Below, piece by piece: positions 12,913-25,803 of a DNA stretch of 64,000 nt (its first letter is position 1; each line of letters starts with the position of its first letter). The stretch is from assembly GCA_963995525.1 (NCBI GenBank), contig OZ023213.1, positions 14,407,533-14,471,532 on the forward strand, read 5' to 3'. Source of the stretch: Escarpia spicata (lineage: Eukaryota; Annelida; Polychaeta; Sabellida; Siboglinidae). The translations under genes and the position numbers were made by a program. The notes under the pieces are model-generated. The model did not search any database. It was not told the origin of the DNA and worked only from the letters and a program-made list of their open reading frames with translations.

Positions 12913-13689
12913 CACAGTCAGAACCGCTAGGAGGGAGAGAGGGAAAGAGATTGGGGAAACACAGAGATATACATTTATTTTTATTAAAATATACGTAGAG
13001 TAAACTTGAAAACATACACAAAATTTAATTATGTTTACAGCAGCAGAAGGTGTCATAAACAGGACAGTATACAGTGAGACCGTCAGTGAGACCGTCACTA
13101 AAACCAGACTGGCAGCTATCGTAAGGCCGCCATTACGAGTACAAAGCCACTGTGCGAGGAGGTATAAGGGAAAGCTGGAGATCTGACAACCGAGGCCACC
13201 GCCTACTGTAAGGAACAGTAAGGAAGCAATAATACTTACATCACTATTTTATATCGATGGTAGTTTTGAATCAATAACTCTTTTGATATAATAATTCAAA
13301 TCATTAGAAATGTTGAGTAACAAGTGGGGAATATTCACTTGAATGTGCTACACAAGCATGGTTATCTATTTATGTGTTGATATTGTCTCAAAAAACACGT
13401 GGTGCAAACGTTTTACAGGTGGGAGGATAACTATCGGCCTTTAATATGACCTTCGTCAAACTACCATATGCAGCACTTTGTTTAACTACTTAATCAAACA
13501 ATGTCGTTGATCGTTTCCGAATAAAACATCGGTCACATATATGTGTTTGTTTTCTTATATATGCAAAGTGAATCACGAAAAGAGGAATGTCTAAGTAATT
13601 AAGTGTGCAATTCTCATCTTGCCTTTGGCGAACATAAACAACACTTTACAAAATATATATATTACTTTTTCTTTCTTTACTCCTCTTCA

Positions 13690-16640
13690 TTGCCCATTGG
13701 CACTTAAGGCAGAAACGAGGGTCCTCCACCTCTTCCTGTTTGGAACTATCTTTGCGGTTTGGCACCAACTTAGATGTAGTTTTTATAGGTCCTTTTATAC
13801 AGTCTTCCTCCTAGTTTTGTTTTGTCGTCCACGTTTTATCTTTGATTTCAGTTGTCAATATGAGTGCTACTTTGGAGATGCTCTCGTCTTTCCAACGTTG
13901 GATATGGCCTATCCATCTCCATCTTCTAGTGGCGTGCATATTTTTTTCATATTGTTATGTCTTTCAATCCTGAGCAGTTGCTTGTTGGAGATTTGTTGTG
14001 GCCGTAATATTATAATTATATTTCGAAGGCATTTTGTTGGAAGGTAGATAGGTGTTTTAGGTCGTGTCAGTTGTGTCACACGCCAGCATTGTGATTCATA
14101 TAGAAATGTGGTGACTATACAGATTCGGTATAGTTTCAGCTTTTTCTTCTAAGATATGTTGTTGATCTCCAAACAGGTTCTGTTTAAAGAAATCATATAG
14201 TCTTGATTATGCGATTCTTGATGTCAACATCGGCCTCTGAATCTTTGCGAACTGTACTTCCCAGATAGGTGAAGGCGTCTGTGGTGTGCAGTTCTTTATG
14301 ATCGATATATATCTATACCTGATTCCTCTGATTTATTCCCATCACCTTGGATTTAGATTTGGTTATCTTTAGTCCTAATTTGTTGCTGGTGTCCTTGAGT
14401 GTGTTTATCTTTTCCTGCATGTCATGTCGCTTGTGAGACAGAAGTGCGACATTATAATGGAAGTTGACGTCATCGAGAAATGAGAACATTGTCCATCGTC
14501 TCCCTCTTGTTGGTCTTTGTGTTGTTTTTTCATAATACAGGCAATGACCAGGTTAAATAACACTGGTAAAATCACACATCCTGCATGAACACTGTCTTTA
14601 CCTTGAATGCAATATCTGACCGTCCTATGCATACATGGTTCACCTAGAAAAGTTTGATGAATTTCACAATATGTAATTGATTTCCAGATTACCTTAACAT
14701 CCTCCATACCGTGTCTATGTTAATGCTTTCAAACGCTTTTATAAAGTCTACAAACTTGATACACGGTTCTCTCTGCCATTCTGTGCACTGCTCGATGATG
14801 ATTCTAAGAGTGAAAATGTGGTGTCTTCATCGTCTTCCTTTTTGAAATCCAGCTTGCACCTTTCTTAGCACTTTTCTACTGCCGCTAACATTTGTTTGAT
14901 AATAATCTTACAGAAGAACTTGCTGGAGACTGACAGCAAGGTAATGCATCGCAAGTTGTTACAGTATGTCGTGTCATCTTTCTCGGGGATTTTAACAAGT
15001 GAACCTTTGCAACAGTCCTTGGGAATGTTATTATCCTTCCATGCCGTCACAAATAATCGTTACATATGTCTGACTACTAGTTCTGCGTCTGCTTTGAATA
15101 CTTATTCATTTATTTGGTAACGACCTGGTGCCTTTCCATTTTTTATTTCTTTGATAGCAACAGCAATTTCTTCCTTGGTGGGTGGCTCAACGTTGATGTC
15201 TAGTTCTTCGGAGCTTTCTTGGATGTGTACCAGATTTGGTGGATCGAGTTTTTTCTGATATCAACATGTTCCCTTGACTATCTCTTATAAGTGTGTTGTT
15301 ACTGTATGGCCCTCCGCAAATCTGCTCGGTGATCCTGAAAATGGTGCCTTGTTTTTGGTGTCCGGAAGCTCGTTCTCCTTTTGCCATGTATACTATCTTG
15401 TCTCTTCTTGCATACCTCTTGAACAGCTTGTTTGCTTTACCGTATAGTGCGCCATATTTTACTGGGGCTTGGCTTTCATCCACTGGGCTTTTGCATGCTT
15501 TCTCTCCTTGATTGTTTTTCACATGTCTTCACTGAGCCACTCAAAGTGCTTCCTCGGTTTCTGTCCTTGTACAACACGACTGGATTCAGTCTATGTCTGC
15601 ACGACATCGATACATTTCTGCTCCTCTTTGTCTTTGTTTCCTTCCTATGTGTTTATTTTATCATCTATGTATGTCTAGTGCGGTAAATCGGTTGCGCACA
15701 TGCAGCATCAACTGTTTCTTGACTTAAGTGACTTTCAGTCTCTAAACATCGAAGCGTTTCAACATCCTAATCGATGTTCCAGTTCGTTTGAGCGTAAGTT
15801 TGATGTGTGCCACAATTAGGTGGTGATGCCAATATTAGCTCCTCTTTTGACGCGTACATTTTGTAAGGATTGCTTCCAGTTGCCATCGATGAATAGTTGT
15901 TCAGATTGGTTCATGTCTCTTTGGTGAGGTGAATTCCAATTATGTTTGTGTATGTCCTTGTGTGGAAATAAGGTTTCTCCTACAACAATGGGTCGGGATG
16001 GATGTGAGACTGTCATTTACATCCTTGTTCGTTAGAGCATAACATTGCAAGATGCTCCTTTTTACATGCTTCCCTTTAAATGTAGCATACAATAATATTT
16101 CACTAGCAGCTGTCCATTCCATAAGATAATGACGAAGCCATCTCTTCAGAATCAAGGGTACACATACATGGTGTTGGCCATTGTTTCTGCCAGAATATAG
16201 AATTGTCTCTCCTGTCTGTGTCTTGTGGTCACCTGTGCATGGTCATTTACATTACCTGATTCCTAGGATGTCGATTCTATTTATTCTCATTTAATTTGTG
16301 ACTTGCGCGGTATTGCAGGTATCACACATAATCCTACCTTTCCATAATTATATCTTTGTTTTGATTTTAGCGTATACAGCTGATATTCTTGTTGTGACAG
16401 TTTTTCAAAGCATTTAGCTGACACTGGCAATACGTGCTGTCAACTGCTATACCGCCGCAGGACACCTAGATGTAGTTTCTTGTTTCCATTTCCGTAATAT
16501 TTTATTTTTTACGAGATGGAGTCGTTGGCATCATGATCAACCCCCAAACTTGGACGGCTGTGAAACTGACTGTTGTTTGGACTATCCTTTGACCTCTCAT
16601 GCATGATTAAACAAGCCAGCAGTCTTTGGCGGACATAAAC
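13690..16640 (-). mobile_element. Degenerate LINE retrotransposon (endonuclease to reverse transcriptase)
   Basis: On the minus strand the order from 16,640 downward is a 5' region (shared with 30,300-30,480) and then AP-endonuclease segments (near 15,940-16,155: L-M-E-W-T-A-A-S-E-I-L-L-Y-A-T-F-K-G-K-H-V, then I-L-Q-C-Y-A). Reverse-transcriptase segments follow (14,865-15,050: N-N-L-R-C-I-T-L-L-S-V-S-S-K, and near 14,405-14,707: G-C-V-I-L-P-V-L-F-N-L-V). The C-terminal tail lies around 13,830-14,050. Frameshifts and stops are many, so it is inactive. These residues match the non-LTR ORF2 often annotated as craniofacial-development-protein-like. It separates copies A and B of the segmental duplication. 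Confidence 0.8.
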
Positions 16641-16857
16641 AATGCATTGACAAATGTATACATTGCTTTGAGGAATTGATCAAATGTTGGAATGCTCTAT
16701 ACAAACGACTTCAGTTTAAGCGGGAGTTTCTATCATGTATTTAAACAGTTACGTATATATTAATATATGCACATTGGAATTTACATATGTTAACATTTTT
16801 CTGTGCAATCAGGAGCCACGTTGTTAAAAACCGTCTGTAGCTATTAGGAAGACAATA

Positions 16858-17125
16858 GCACAGTGGCGCAGTGTCTAGAACAACGCACACTCAATCGAGA
16901 GAACACTGAATCCTGTGCTGTCGTGTCGAACCGTGGGCAAGTTCTTTCACTCAGCTTTTAGATTGGATACCTTGCAATTGACAGTGATGGATATTTATGT
17001 AGGAATAATGTTCGTTCATTAATTGCAGAGCGGCTGAATGTATCACAGAAACGTCGCGATGTTGTTCGACTGAACGGGTCTGCCAGGAATTAAAGTATAA
17101 AATGCTTTGAACAGGCCAGACATTT
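16858..17125 (+). repeat. tRNA-derived SINE, copy 2
   Basis: Near-identical to copy 1 at 5,428-5,745, including the gtggcgcagtgtctagaac head and the tgtcgaaccgtgggcaag region. It was carried along by the segmental duplication. Confidence 0.65.
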
Positions 17126-18457
17126 GCGTCGTACAACAAACCGTTTATCATCCAAGTCTCGCGTACATGCTTTATTAGGATGGTTCTTTTAAAGGCTCGT
17201 GTTAGATTTTAGACATATGTTCAAAGATTGTTTGACCTATTCGAGTGATTTCATTGGTTGTTCTTAACAACGTAAACTGTCCACCATACGTAACGTCTTA
17301 ACAAAATGTTGCTTGACCGAAGAAAGGTGAAGCGTTGGTGAAAACTTTTACATCATTTGTTTTAAACGACGGCGTTGCGTGATTTGGGAAACCGTCTTGT
17401 GCGTCTGTAATGGTGAAGCTTCAATTTTTCATTTGAAAAATTACACAACCATTTCTAATATTGTCATAGCTTCACTTTTGCGATGTAGTCGTGTGATTCA
17501 TTACATACGGACATTCACCGCCTGGTGGTTTCAGCTATTCAACAAATACATGCTGTTTATACTGATCGTACGAACCCACGTGGACCTTTTCCTAAAATAC
17601 TGTCTCGTTTTAGGCGTCTATTGTTCCTCAGTTCAATACATATCAGGTCAAGAATTTGCATCAATATGTACACCGCCTTCATTGATGCAACCCTCCCTGC
17701 TTGACGTCACTTGAGGTGCATCTACCGGTAGCCATGCTGCATGGTCCACGTAACCAGGGATTTGTTCGTTAATGAAAAGGGCTAGTTTCTATTGGTCAGT
17801 GTATAATGTCTCCGTCGAAACACATGTTGTCGAATCAGCGAGCGCTTAAGAGTCCTCACACTAATAACTATGCGGTGGTTGATGGCCACAGCACCGAGAA
17901 TTTCTATGTAATTTAATACGATGTGTAAGTACTGAGAAGTCGCTACGTCACAATCCACGGCTTCCAAAGCCAGTTCAGAAAGAATCCCCGCTACCCGCAC
18001 GTATACAGTTGATATAACTAAGTGGCGGCCGTATATTCCTTGGTCCGCATTTGATTGAAAAACGCCGTAATTACGATATATATCTTGTAATTACGAGATC
18101 GTATCTCGTAATTACGAAATAAAAAATGTTATTCTGGTGGCACTAACAGGTTACCGTACATGTGCAGCGCGGTGACCAAAAAACGGTTTAACATAAATTC
18201 ACTGCGCCACAGTTAGCCAACGCACCGTTCGTATAGAAGCCGTCATGCTTGGTGGTCACGCTGATGTATGCAGAGGACACGCGCAGATGATCGCTGAATC
18301 ATCTCGACGATACGTAGCAGCTTTTTGGTATTGCCGAACAGGGCCGCTGTTCAGAAGTCGAGCGGAGAAGTGATCAGTTCTTTAAGCATCTTGTATGCCC
18401 AGAGGCGGCAGAGGTGTTATTCGCGCTATACCCCATATAAATTACATTATCGTTACG

Positions 18458-18458
<1 letters not shown>

Positions 18459-18530
<72 letters not shown>

Positions 18531-18581
18531 TGTGTTTGTGAGTGTATGTGTGTGTATGTGTGTATGTGTGTATGTGAGTTT

Positions 18582-18679
<98 letters not shown>

Positions 18680-18754
18680 ATGTGTGTGTGTATGTGTTTG
18701 TGTGTGTTTGTGTGTGCGTGTGTGCGTGTGTGTGTGTGTGCGTGCGTACACGAT
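18459..18754. repeat. (GT)n microsatellite
   Basis: Compound GT tract with GTTT, GTAT and GCGT interruptions, about 295 bases. It is the longer allele of the copy A tract. Confidence 0.97.
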
Positions 18755-19633
18755 TAAAGATTTCCTTCTGCACCCTTTATGTCTGAGGCGCCGAACTATA
18801 ATGAATTTATTATCCAAGGAAAATAACACATTTTCTCTGTTTGTAATTCGTTTTTGTATGTACACGTACCATGAGCTATTGTTCTCTATTACGAGAAATA
18901 TTCGTCGATTACCAGAGACGAGTAATCGCAATAAAATAAATTTGGCGTTGACTAACAATACATTTTTGAAAACTTTGTTAAGGTATACGTCATGTTGAAC
19001 ACTTCTTCAAAAAAATGTTCTGCGTTCGGTATTTTATAAATGTACGCGGTAGCGTTTTCAATTTTCAATAATTAAATACTTGTTTTCATTTGTGTTTCGA
19101 CATTTCCTCCAAATATTCGTGTCACCTACGGAGTGCGTATGTTCGCCCCAATAACAATAAAGATATTATAGTTGTACAGATGAGACATTCTCAATATCAC
19201 ACACGACACTCGTAAGATTCACATTGTTGTGACTAGGCTTGTTTGTTTGCTGTGTTCTCCTGCTCTTCTGTTTTTAGGAAAATCATATGTTTCAAACGCT
19301 ATTTAATCAAAACCACGGCGTACACATACAAAATATCGCATGGCTCTCTTACGTGTGGTACCTGTACTGTTGCTAAATTTCATTGACATTGCATGTTTCG
19401 CTATTCTATAAAGTATTCCAATGTAGTGATGCTGTTACCAAATGCGATTATCCCCAAACAGTTTATGGGACACAGGAAGAGTGGTAAACAGAACGAACAA
19501 GCACCATAACTGACTTGAGCGGAAAAAGCAGTGGTGGGGATGACATAGTTTCAGATGTGGTAGAATGGGATATAATTGTAACACAAGCAATACAACATCC
19601 ATGCACGTATTTAAACATTCGAATAAGTACCTA

Positions 19634-19670
19634 CATAACACACACATACACACATCCACACCAATACACA

Positions 19671-19729
<59 letters not shown>

Positions 19730-19793
19730 ACACAATCACACATGCACACACCACACACACATACACATACATACACAAATACACATTCACACG
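19634..19793. repeat. (CA)n microsatellite
   Basis: CA tract with CATACA and CACCACA interruptions, the copy B counterpart of 8,580-8,692. Confidence 0.95.
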
Positions 19794-20568
19794 GACATAT
19801 ATAATATAATTACGATGTTATTCTGGCAGAGTGTTTTTGTCAGTTATAAGAAACACGAATTCGGTGGATATTGAAAAAGACACCGGCACAACATATTCAT
19901 TGTAAAGCAGTGGCTTTATTGTAGCGAAATGTTCTAATTTTCATGCTAGTTTCAGAGGAACGTGTAGGACGTATATTCAGAGAACATTATATCTCTACAT
20001 GCTTGCTTTTTACATATTCTTGCGACGACAGACAGAGAGACCCGAGACCGCCACTATAAACGTGCAAATAACAGACGTATTTAGTGACGATATAACTATG
20101 GTATAACAATAACAATAATAATAACAACGGTAATAATAATAATTATTATTATTACAAAAACGTAAGAGTAATAATAATAATTATTGTTAAAGATCATATA
20201 AAATGTTACATCAACTTGGTGCGTACACATATGTGAAAAGCAATAAATATATAAATAACCAGTTGGTATATCTCTCTTTGCATTTAGGTTTTCTCTTTCT
20301 CGAAAACATTTACAAGAGCGACATCGGTGAAAACAAAATAATGCCAAAGAAATTGCATTGTCAACTTATATCGAACCCCTTTGTCAATGTAGGATACAGT
20401 GTGACAATATAAGATAAAGTGTGGGAACATTGAACGTCGATGATGACAACAGGCGGAGATGAATATCGGCGACGGCGAATAAACATACACAAATGTTCTA
20501 TGAAAAAGAATGTATATTAAAAAGTGTCAATATGTAAGTTACCTTCTAGTTTTGTGCGTATCGCTTGC

Positions 20569-20748
20569 CACAGCAGCCGTAGCACCTGCTGACACAACGA
20601 CGGCGACGGCAGTCGAAGTAACGCCTATATCCGTTACATTGCCTGTAGCGAAGGGGACTTCATCATTTCCAGTAGACGGAGCGATTGCATCCGTTGCTGA
20701 CTGTTGCCTGCCAGCCGCTGTATCTCTTAAAGTAAGACTCTCTGCAGT
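20569..20748 (-). pseudogene. Decayed Cys-rich exon 3 (copy B)
   Basis: The same 180-nt exon as 9,479-9,658, with the acceptor kept and the donor changed to GC (TGTG|gcaagc). In the Cys frame, consecutive TGA codons near the middle break it where copy A has TGG-GGA. Several Cys are also lost (to Phe, Ser and Trp). Between the two copies I count differences spread almost evenly over the three codon positions, as expected for neutral decay. Confidence 0.5.
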
Positions 20749-20996
20749 CTGCAATAAAAGTTATTGATACATTTTATGATAAGAGCATTCATTGGGAACT
20801 AAATGAAAACAAAACATGATATAATGCTAATTAAATCAGACTGTGATGGTTGTCAGTAAGAACGTTTTGCACCATATGCATATCTACTAAAATGTGTTGT
20901 CTTTGCGTCACGCTCGACAAAACATGATCAATTTGTACGTTGTAATAAGAAGGTGACCGCTATTGCTGGAAGGAAAGGAACAAAATGCATACGAAC

Positions 20997-21203
20997 CGCA
21001 TCGTCCCAAACGCGGGTAGTAAGACTGGTTCATTTCACATCAGCTGTAGTAGGTGGTGCCTCTGTTACATTTATAATAGTAGCGACCACAGAAATAGGAC
21101 GATGAGTAGTAGTGGGCGTATCAGCTGTACCGATAGCGATCATTTCAGAGTCCTTCAAAACACAAACCACAATGACATGATTTTAAAAGATTGTAGTCCA
21201 CAG
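20997..21203 (-). pseudogene. Decayed Cys/Tyr-rich exon 2 (copy B)
   Basis: Counterpart of 9,911-10,117 with the same 207-nt span. The region around the former acceptor is altered (cttatag|g before CTGTGG), adding a base if used. One of the C-N-D-R-C cysteine codons is changed to TGA, and other codons are substituted. It is a relic. Confidence 0.5.
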
Positions 21204-22099
21204 CCTATAAGCTGTAGACGGACAAGGAAGCCTTTGGCTTATCGAGAGTTCAAAAATGTTCCACCTATGTATAACCCGCGATCAATTTTTGATATTACAT
21301 ATTCACACTGCTAGCCTTAAAACAATCATCAGATAATTTGTTCCAGTCATTTACTGTCCTCAGGGAGAATGAAAACTTTCTTATATCCAACCTACTCTGA
21401 TCCTTCACTAATGCTGCGTCGTGCCCTTTGGTTATGTTGTCTTCTTTCAGTTTGAAAAATATATTATTATCAATATTCTCATAATCATTCAATATCATAC
21501 AAAACTTATCTTAGTCACCTAGTCTCTAGTGTTGTCAACCCGCTTTCTTTCGTGACCAAGATCGTTTAGTTCAGACACTAGCTTAGCTTTTCTTCGTTGC
21601 ACTCTTTCTAGCTTATGTATGTCTTTTTTATGATATGGCCTCCATGATTGTATACAATATTCCAAATGTGGCCTAACTAACAATGTGAACAGTTTAATGT
21701 GATTCTAATGTAAATAATTGGGATGTATTTACGAAGTGCATCACTATGCACGTCACAATTGAATAAACATAGCCAATACGTACTAATATTGTATGAACGT
21801 AGTTGATTAAAAATTAAATTGCTTCCAATAGTTTTCATCTAATTTTTATCTATGAAGCAGTGACGGCCAATTAAATTGTCTTTGATCAATGATGATAATT
21901 TGGATACGTAATGTTTTTATAGGTAATAATAGTATTTATGCGTTATCAATTGTTTCCGCTTCCTGAACATGCGAAGAATAGTGCTTCGGTACCATTAAAG
22001 TATAATATTGATATTCAAAATTTCACTAAAACACGGCTAAGATAAATTTATATTTTGTTGAATTACACCAATATTCAGCAGTGCGATCGCTACTCTTAC

Positions 22100-22140
22100 C
22101 ACAGTGACCCATTGGTGCTCAGGGCAAAGGCCGTACTTCA
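22100..22140 (-). pseudogene. Truncated fragment of Cys-rich exon 1 (copy B)
   Basis: Only the last ~40 bases of the exon and its gtaagag donor remain. They match 11,026-11,080 but carry a deletion. The remainder is replaced abruptly by a LINE 3' fragment beginning near 22,138, so insertion or recombination removed it. Confidence 0.55.
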
Positions 22141-22392
22141 CATTGTCGTCCACGTTTTATTTATTTTTTCAGGTGTCACTATGAGTGCTACTTTGGAAAT
22201 GCTCTCGTCTTTCCTTCTTAGGATATGGCCGATCCATCTCCATCTCTTAGTGTCGTGTATATTTTTCATATTGTTTTGTCTTTTAATTCTGAGCCGTTGC
22301 TTGTTGGAGATTTGTTGTGGCCGTAATATTCTCGTTATATTTCGGAGGCATTTTGTTGGAAGGTAGAAGTTCAATGCGTCCAGTTCTATCAT
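22138..22392 (-). mobile_element. LINE 3'-end fragment
   Basis: The minus strand reads P-T-K-C-L-R-N-I-T-R-I and W-R-W-I-G-H-I-L-R-R, the usual C-terminal tail of non-LTR ORF2 proteins. It matches 13,830-14,050, so it is a 5'-truncated copy of the same LINE family. Confidence 0.75.
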
Positions 22393-22419
22393 ACTTCTAC
22401 TAGCTACTACGAGTTATAG

Positions 22420-22500
22420 CTGTGGACTACAATCTTTTAAAATCATGTCATTGTGGTTTGTGTTTTGAAGGACTCTGAAATGATCGCTGTCGGTACAGCA
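22420..22500 (+). pseudogene. Inverted fragment of Cys-rich exon 2
   Basis: The plus strand shows an acceptor-like ttatag, then CTGTGGACTACAATC and the S-C-H-C-G-L-C-F-E-G region, breaking off after about 80 bases. The same exon lies on the minus strand at 9,911-10,117 and 20,997-21,203, so this piece was inverted during rearrangement. Confidence 0.6.
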
Positions 22501-22603
22501 TTGTGATCCATATAGAAAAGTGGTGACTGTACAGCTTTGGCATAGTCTCAGCTTTTTCTTCTAGAATATATTGTTGATCTCTCCCCTCCTAGTGTCTCTG
22601 ATT

Positions 22604-22880
<277 letters not shown>

Positions 22881-22889
22881 TGCTCTTTT

Positions 22890-23510
22890 AATTAATGACG
22901 AAATTTCATGTAATTAAAAAAGTAGCATGTATTTTAAAAATGACTCACGTAAGTATCGTGCTTCGCTCTAATCAAATCCGTTCGGTACAATTGATCGTGG
23001 TCGCGATCGTACACCGCGTCTCTAATCGTTCAATGCAAGTATGCTTTTAAACATAGACTTTGCAAAATTGCTAAATGCTAGTATCCCTTAGTAGCACATG
23101 ACATGAGATTGGAACATGTCCGTGATCCACTTGTTGAACACAAATAACAAATTCTCTGATTCAATTATATTATATTTTATCAGATAAATAACGATACATT
23201 CTTATCACATATCTGGAAATTTCGAGTGACAAGCAGCGTTCATCGGGAACTGTTCTTCCTCTGCTCATCAAATGGTGTGGTGAGCTAGCTGTCCCACAAA
23301 ACGTTTCTGGACTGACGGAACAACGTCTTCACTAAACCTGCGTTCTGAAATAAATAGGTGGAACATATCAATATTGTGCTACAGCAATGCGGATACTCAT
23401 ATTTGTCCACAAGAAAGTCGATGGAACAATAGAACCTCAAGTGTTATTGATAGATATGCTCACGAAATATTCATAATCTCTTTTGCAATTCTAACTGCTT
23501 TTTAGCATTT
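22890..23510 (-). repeat. Dispersed ~780-bp block, copy 3 (inverted)
   Basis: Reverse complement of 11,640-12,600, including the flank next to the GA/CT tract and the string gaacatgtccgtgatccact. The distal end is truncated. Confidence 0.7.
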
Positions 23511-23519
23511 TAGGGGACA

Positions 23520-23720
23520 TTTGGTGCCCTTAGAATGATTCAATCAAATCAAGATTTCTTGTGTATAGTGGAACTATTGGAAAATTAACAATTTTTTGGG
23601 TCCTTTTCGGGGGGTCATTAAGTGCCCTTAGAATGATTCAATCAAATACAGATTTATTTTGTACAGTGACACTACGACATGGAATGTATACGCAAAATTA
23701 GAGAAAAAGTTACTGAACGG
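23520..23720. repeat. Two-copy ~98-bp direct repeat
   Basis: The string gtgcccttagaatgattcaa occurs at about 23,524 and 23,622, with similar sequence following each. No coding potential is seen. The DNA from here to 24,178 has no recognisable gene. Confidence 0.55.
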
Positions 23721-24178
23721 TTTCTGAGATACGGCAGCTAACGGCAGACGCAGAGTGATGGCAATAGTCTATTGGACGTTCGGCCCAAAGGACTAATTAC
23801 ACATGATAAAGTAAATCTGTAAAGTAATACAATCTATCAATGATATAAAACCTGTTCAGTCTGCCATGTCAATGGTGTCAATCAGTTAAACCATTTAGAA
23901 ATTAAGTTGTTCACTTTTCCAGAGTATGGACTTGGCTCCCCACCAGCAGTCAGAATTAATGTTAGTTATTACATATTTGATGCCATTTCAAGGCAGGGGA
24001 AGGGAACACGGCTTCCCAGGCAACAGCAGTCAGTCAGTCATGGGGGTATGGGTTACTTAAAGCCATGGGTTAGAGGGGAAAGGTTAGAGTGCTTAATTCC
24101 TACAGCCAATCAGTGGCTAGCTGCACACATGTAAATCCAGACACACAAAACTATTGTCATACCTGTGAACATGGAGTT

Positions 24179-24397
24179 GTCGACAATAACAAGGGGAAAG
24201 CTAAGCTTTTGTGGAATGGCTATGCTTATACCAAGGAAACAAAAAATGGTTTGATACAGTGGCGCTTCACATGTATGTCGTGCGAGCAAGTCGTGCCATG
24301 GTAGTGTGTACACAGACTTGCTACCAGCAAATCCAGTGTTGAGAATTGACCACAACCACTGCCCTGAACCTGCAGCATCAACATTTGTATACTGAAT
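24179..24397 (+). pseudogene. FLYWCH-type zinc-finger remnant
   Basis: The first frame reads N-K-G-K-A-K-L-L-W-N-G-Y-A-Y-T-K-E-T-K-N-G, then Q-W-R-F-T-C. After a one-base slip near 24,280 another frame continues with S-K-S-C-H-G-S-V-Y, then D-H-N-H-C-P-E-P, and ends at a TGA. This is the FLYWCH order: aromatic-rich strand, W-R-C-like strand, second Cys, then H-N-H. FLYWCH domains bind DNA and are often carried by Mutator-like transposons and their domesticated relatives. The frameshift makes this copy non-functional as read, unless an intron or sequencing error accounts for it. No transposase is seen nearby. Confidence 0.65.
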
Positions 24398-24544
24398 ATT
24401 TGTGTTACTTTGGATGGAATAAATTGTTACTTAATACAACCTTTGTTCACATTCATTCAAATTTAAACATTATTATTAGTCACTATTGGCGCCTGGTATT
24501 CTAAATATTTTTGTAAAAAGAGGTGACACTATAAAGATTCTTAA

Positions 24545-24760
24545 TTTTGTTGGTCTTACCGAAATGTTCTATTACAAAATGTGTGGTTACCAAAATATCA
24601 AATTTCCGAAAGGACATCTTTAAAAATGACCAAATAATTCTCATTGTTTTCAATAGTTTGCCGAAATGTCCTATTACCGAAATGTCTGATTACCAAAATT
24701 TCCTGATACCAAAATGTATGTTGTCCAAAGTGTCCTTTACCAAAACGTCTGGCACCCGTT
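24545..24760. repeat. Degenerate short minisatellite
   Basis: Variants of taccgaaatgtcctat repeat about ten times with point changes. Confidence 0.55.
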
Positions 24761-24996
24761 TGACCTACATCCTAAATACATAGCAGTAGGTCTAACCATT
24801 ACAACAAACATATGGATAACAAGTTCTTTGGAACCTTGTTAATCCCAATGATAATACACAAATACATCAGCACTGCGACATAATTTCACAGGAATGGAAA
24901 ATGCTAATATACTGGGTTTTCCACGCAAATCCTAAAATATGTATTCCGCGTCTGAAAGTCCAAATCAGACCACAAACCCAGTTTTACTAACTTAAT

Positions 24997-25089
24997 CACA
25001 CATACATAGCCATGTTTCATTCCAATGCACACATACATAGTAATGTTTCATTCCAATGCACACATACATAATCATGTTTAAATTCAATG
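24997..25089. repeat. 31-bp tandem repeat, three copies
   Basis: Three units begin with cacacatacata at 24,997, 25,028 and 25,059 and end in ttcaatg or ttccaatg. Confidence 0.85.
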
Positions 25090-25137
25090 CAACTGCTACA
25101 GTTTGAATGCACTGTTGTATACATTTCTTTTTAGGAA

Positions 25138-25395
25138 ATGACCTTATTAGTACTCGACCCCACAGTTTTGACAATGGTGGGAAGCTACAGAGGAGATGTG
25201 TTTGGCGTGCCAGCACGAGGAGACAATGCTGTCATAAGATATTATGCCTACCACCAGTTATTTTCTGGCGACATGGCAAACTGGGAACAGGGAACCGACA
25301 TGTTATTCAGAGCTGTTGCGTGACAAATTAGGCAGACATTTCCGAGTGCAAGTGGACAGTACTCTGGGTTCAACGTTCATACATTAGGTTGAAAT
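25138..25395 (+). pseudogene. P2X7-type cytosolic domain remnant
   Basis: Three frames together follow the conserved end of the P2X7 intracellular (ballast) domain. L-D-P-T-V-L and R-Y-Y-A-Y-H-Q-L are followed by F-W-R-H-G-K-L-G-T-G-N-R-H-V-I-Q-S-C-C-V, and then by R-Q-T-F-P-S-A-S-G-Q-Y-S-G-F. In many invertebrates this zinc-binding domain occurs in channel-free proteins with no receptor part. Two frameshifts (near 25,265 and 25,325) break it. Only the C-terminal half of the domain is present. The FLYWCH remnant lies about 750 bp upstream in the same orientation; a common origin is possible but unproven. Confidence 0.6.
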
Positions 25396-25483
25396 CATTA
25401 CTTGTCAAGAATAAAGTGTGTAAACTTTATATAACCACACATCATCAGGTAACTATGGTAATTTCTAAATTAATTGATAATAG

Positions 25484-25803
25484 TTAGTTATTAAAATAAT
25501 AAATGTTACTTAACAGGTTACTCATTGACAACTTCATATAGGCATATTTCTTTTTTCCAAATCGGGTTTGATGCCTTGCCACTAGATATGCTGTTGGTGG
25601 CACAGGCACTGCTGATAGTGTTGGTGCAATGTTGCGCGGGTCATCAGGTTTAAGTCCACGCATCCTGTGTTTTGGTAGTGGATCGTCAGTGCATGCTCGG
25701 ATGATCTTCTCCTGAAGGGACACTATGTACACACACTGTTTCGGTTCTCGCTCAGGATAACAGTCCACTTCTTTCCCCGTTTGTTGTAGACTTTTGAGAG
25801 TAG
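25484..25803 (-). CDS. Possible terminal exon of an unrecognised gene
   Basis: On the minus strand an acceptor (attaatctacag) at 25,804-25,805 precedes a frame that is open for about 105 codons to TAA at 25,484. It is basic and Pro-containing (E-K-I-I-R-A-C-T-D-D-P-L-P-K-H-R, then G-L-K-P-D-D-P-R-N-I-A-P). No domain is recognised. Its entry phase (1) does not match the exit phase of the candidate exon at 26,803-26,913 (2). Either an exon lies between them or they are unrelated. It could also be a transposon piece. Confidence 0.3.

Larger units (their letters stand above)
16745..22125 (+). repeat. Segmental duplication, copy B
   Basis: Direct repeat of copy A (5,335-11,220) without the ~780-bp block. 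It includes a SINE, a (GT)n tract, a (CA)n tract and two Cys-rich exon remnants on the minus strand. Its far end is fused to a LINE 3' fragment at about 22,138. Non-repeat stretches such as 17,380-18,050 and 18,830-19,600 show no recognisable gene. Confidence 0.8.

Noticed and set aside
13020..13220. Possible further Cys-rich minus-strand exon (C-Q-S-G-F, ending F-C-C-C)
   Set aside because: One copy only, a TAA interrupts it upstream, and no paralogue or matching splice phase could be shown.
13619..14047. 142-codon plus-strand frame
   Set aside because: It is the antisense of the LINE C-terminal region.
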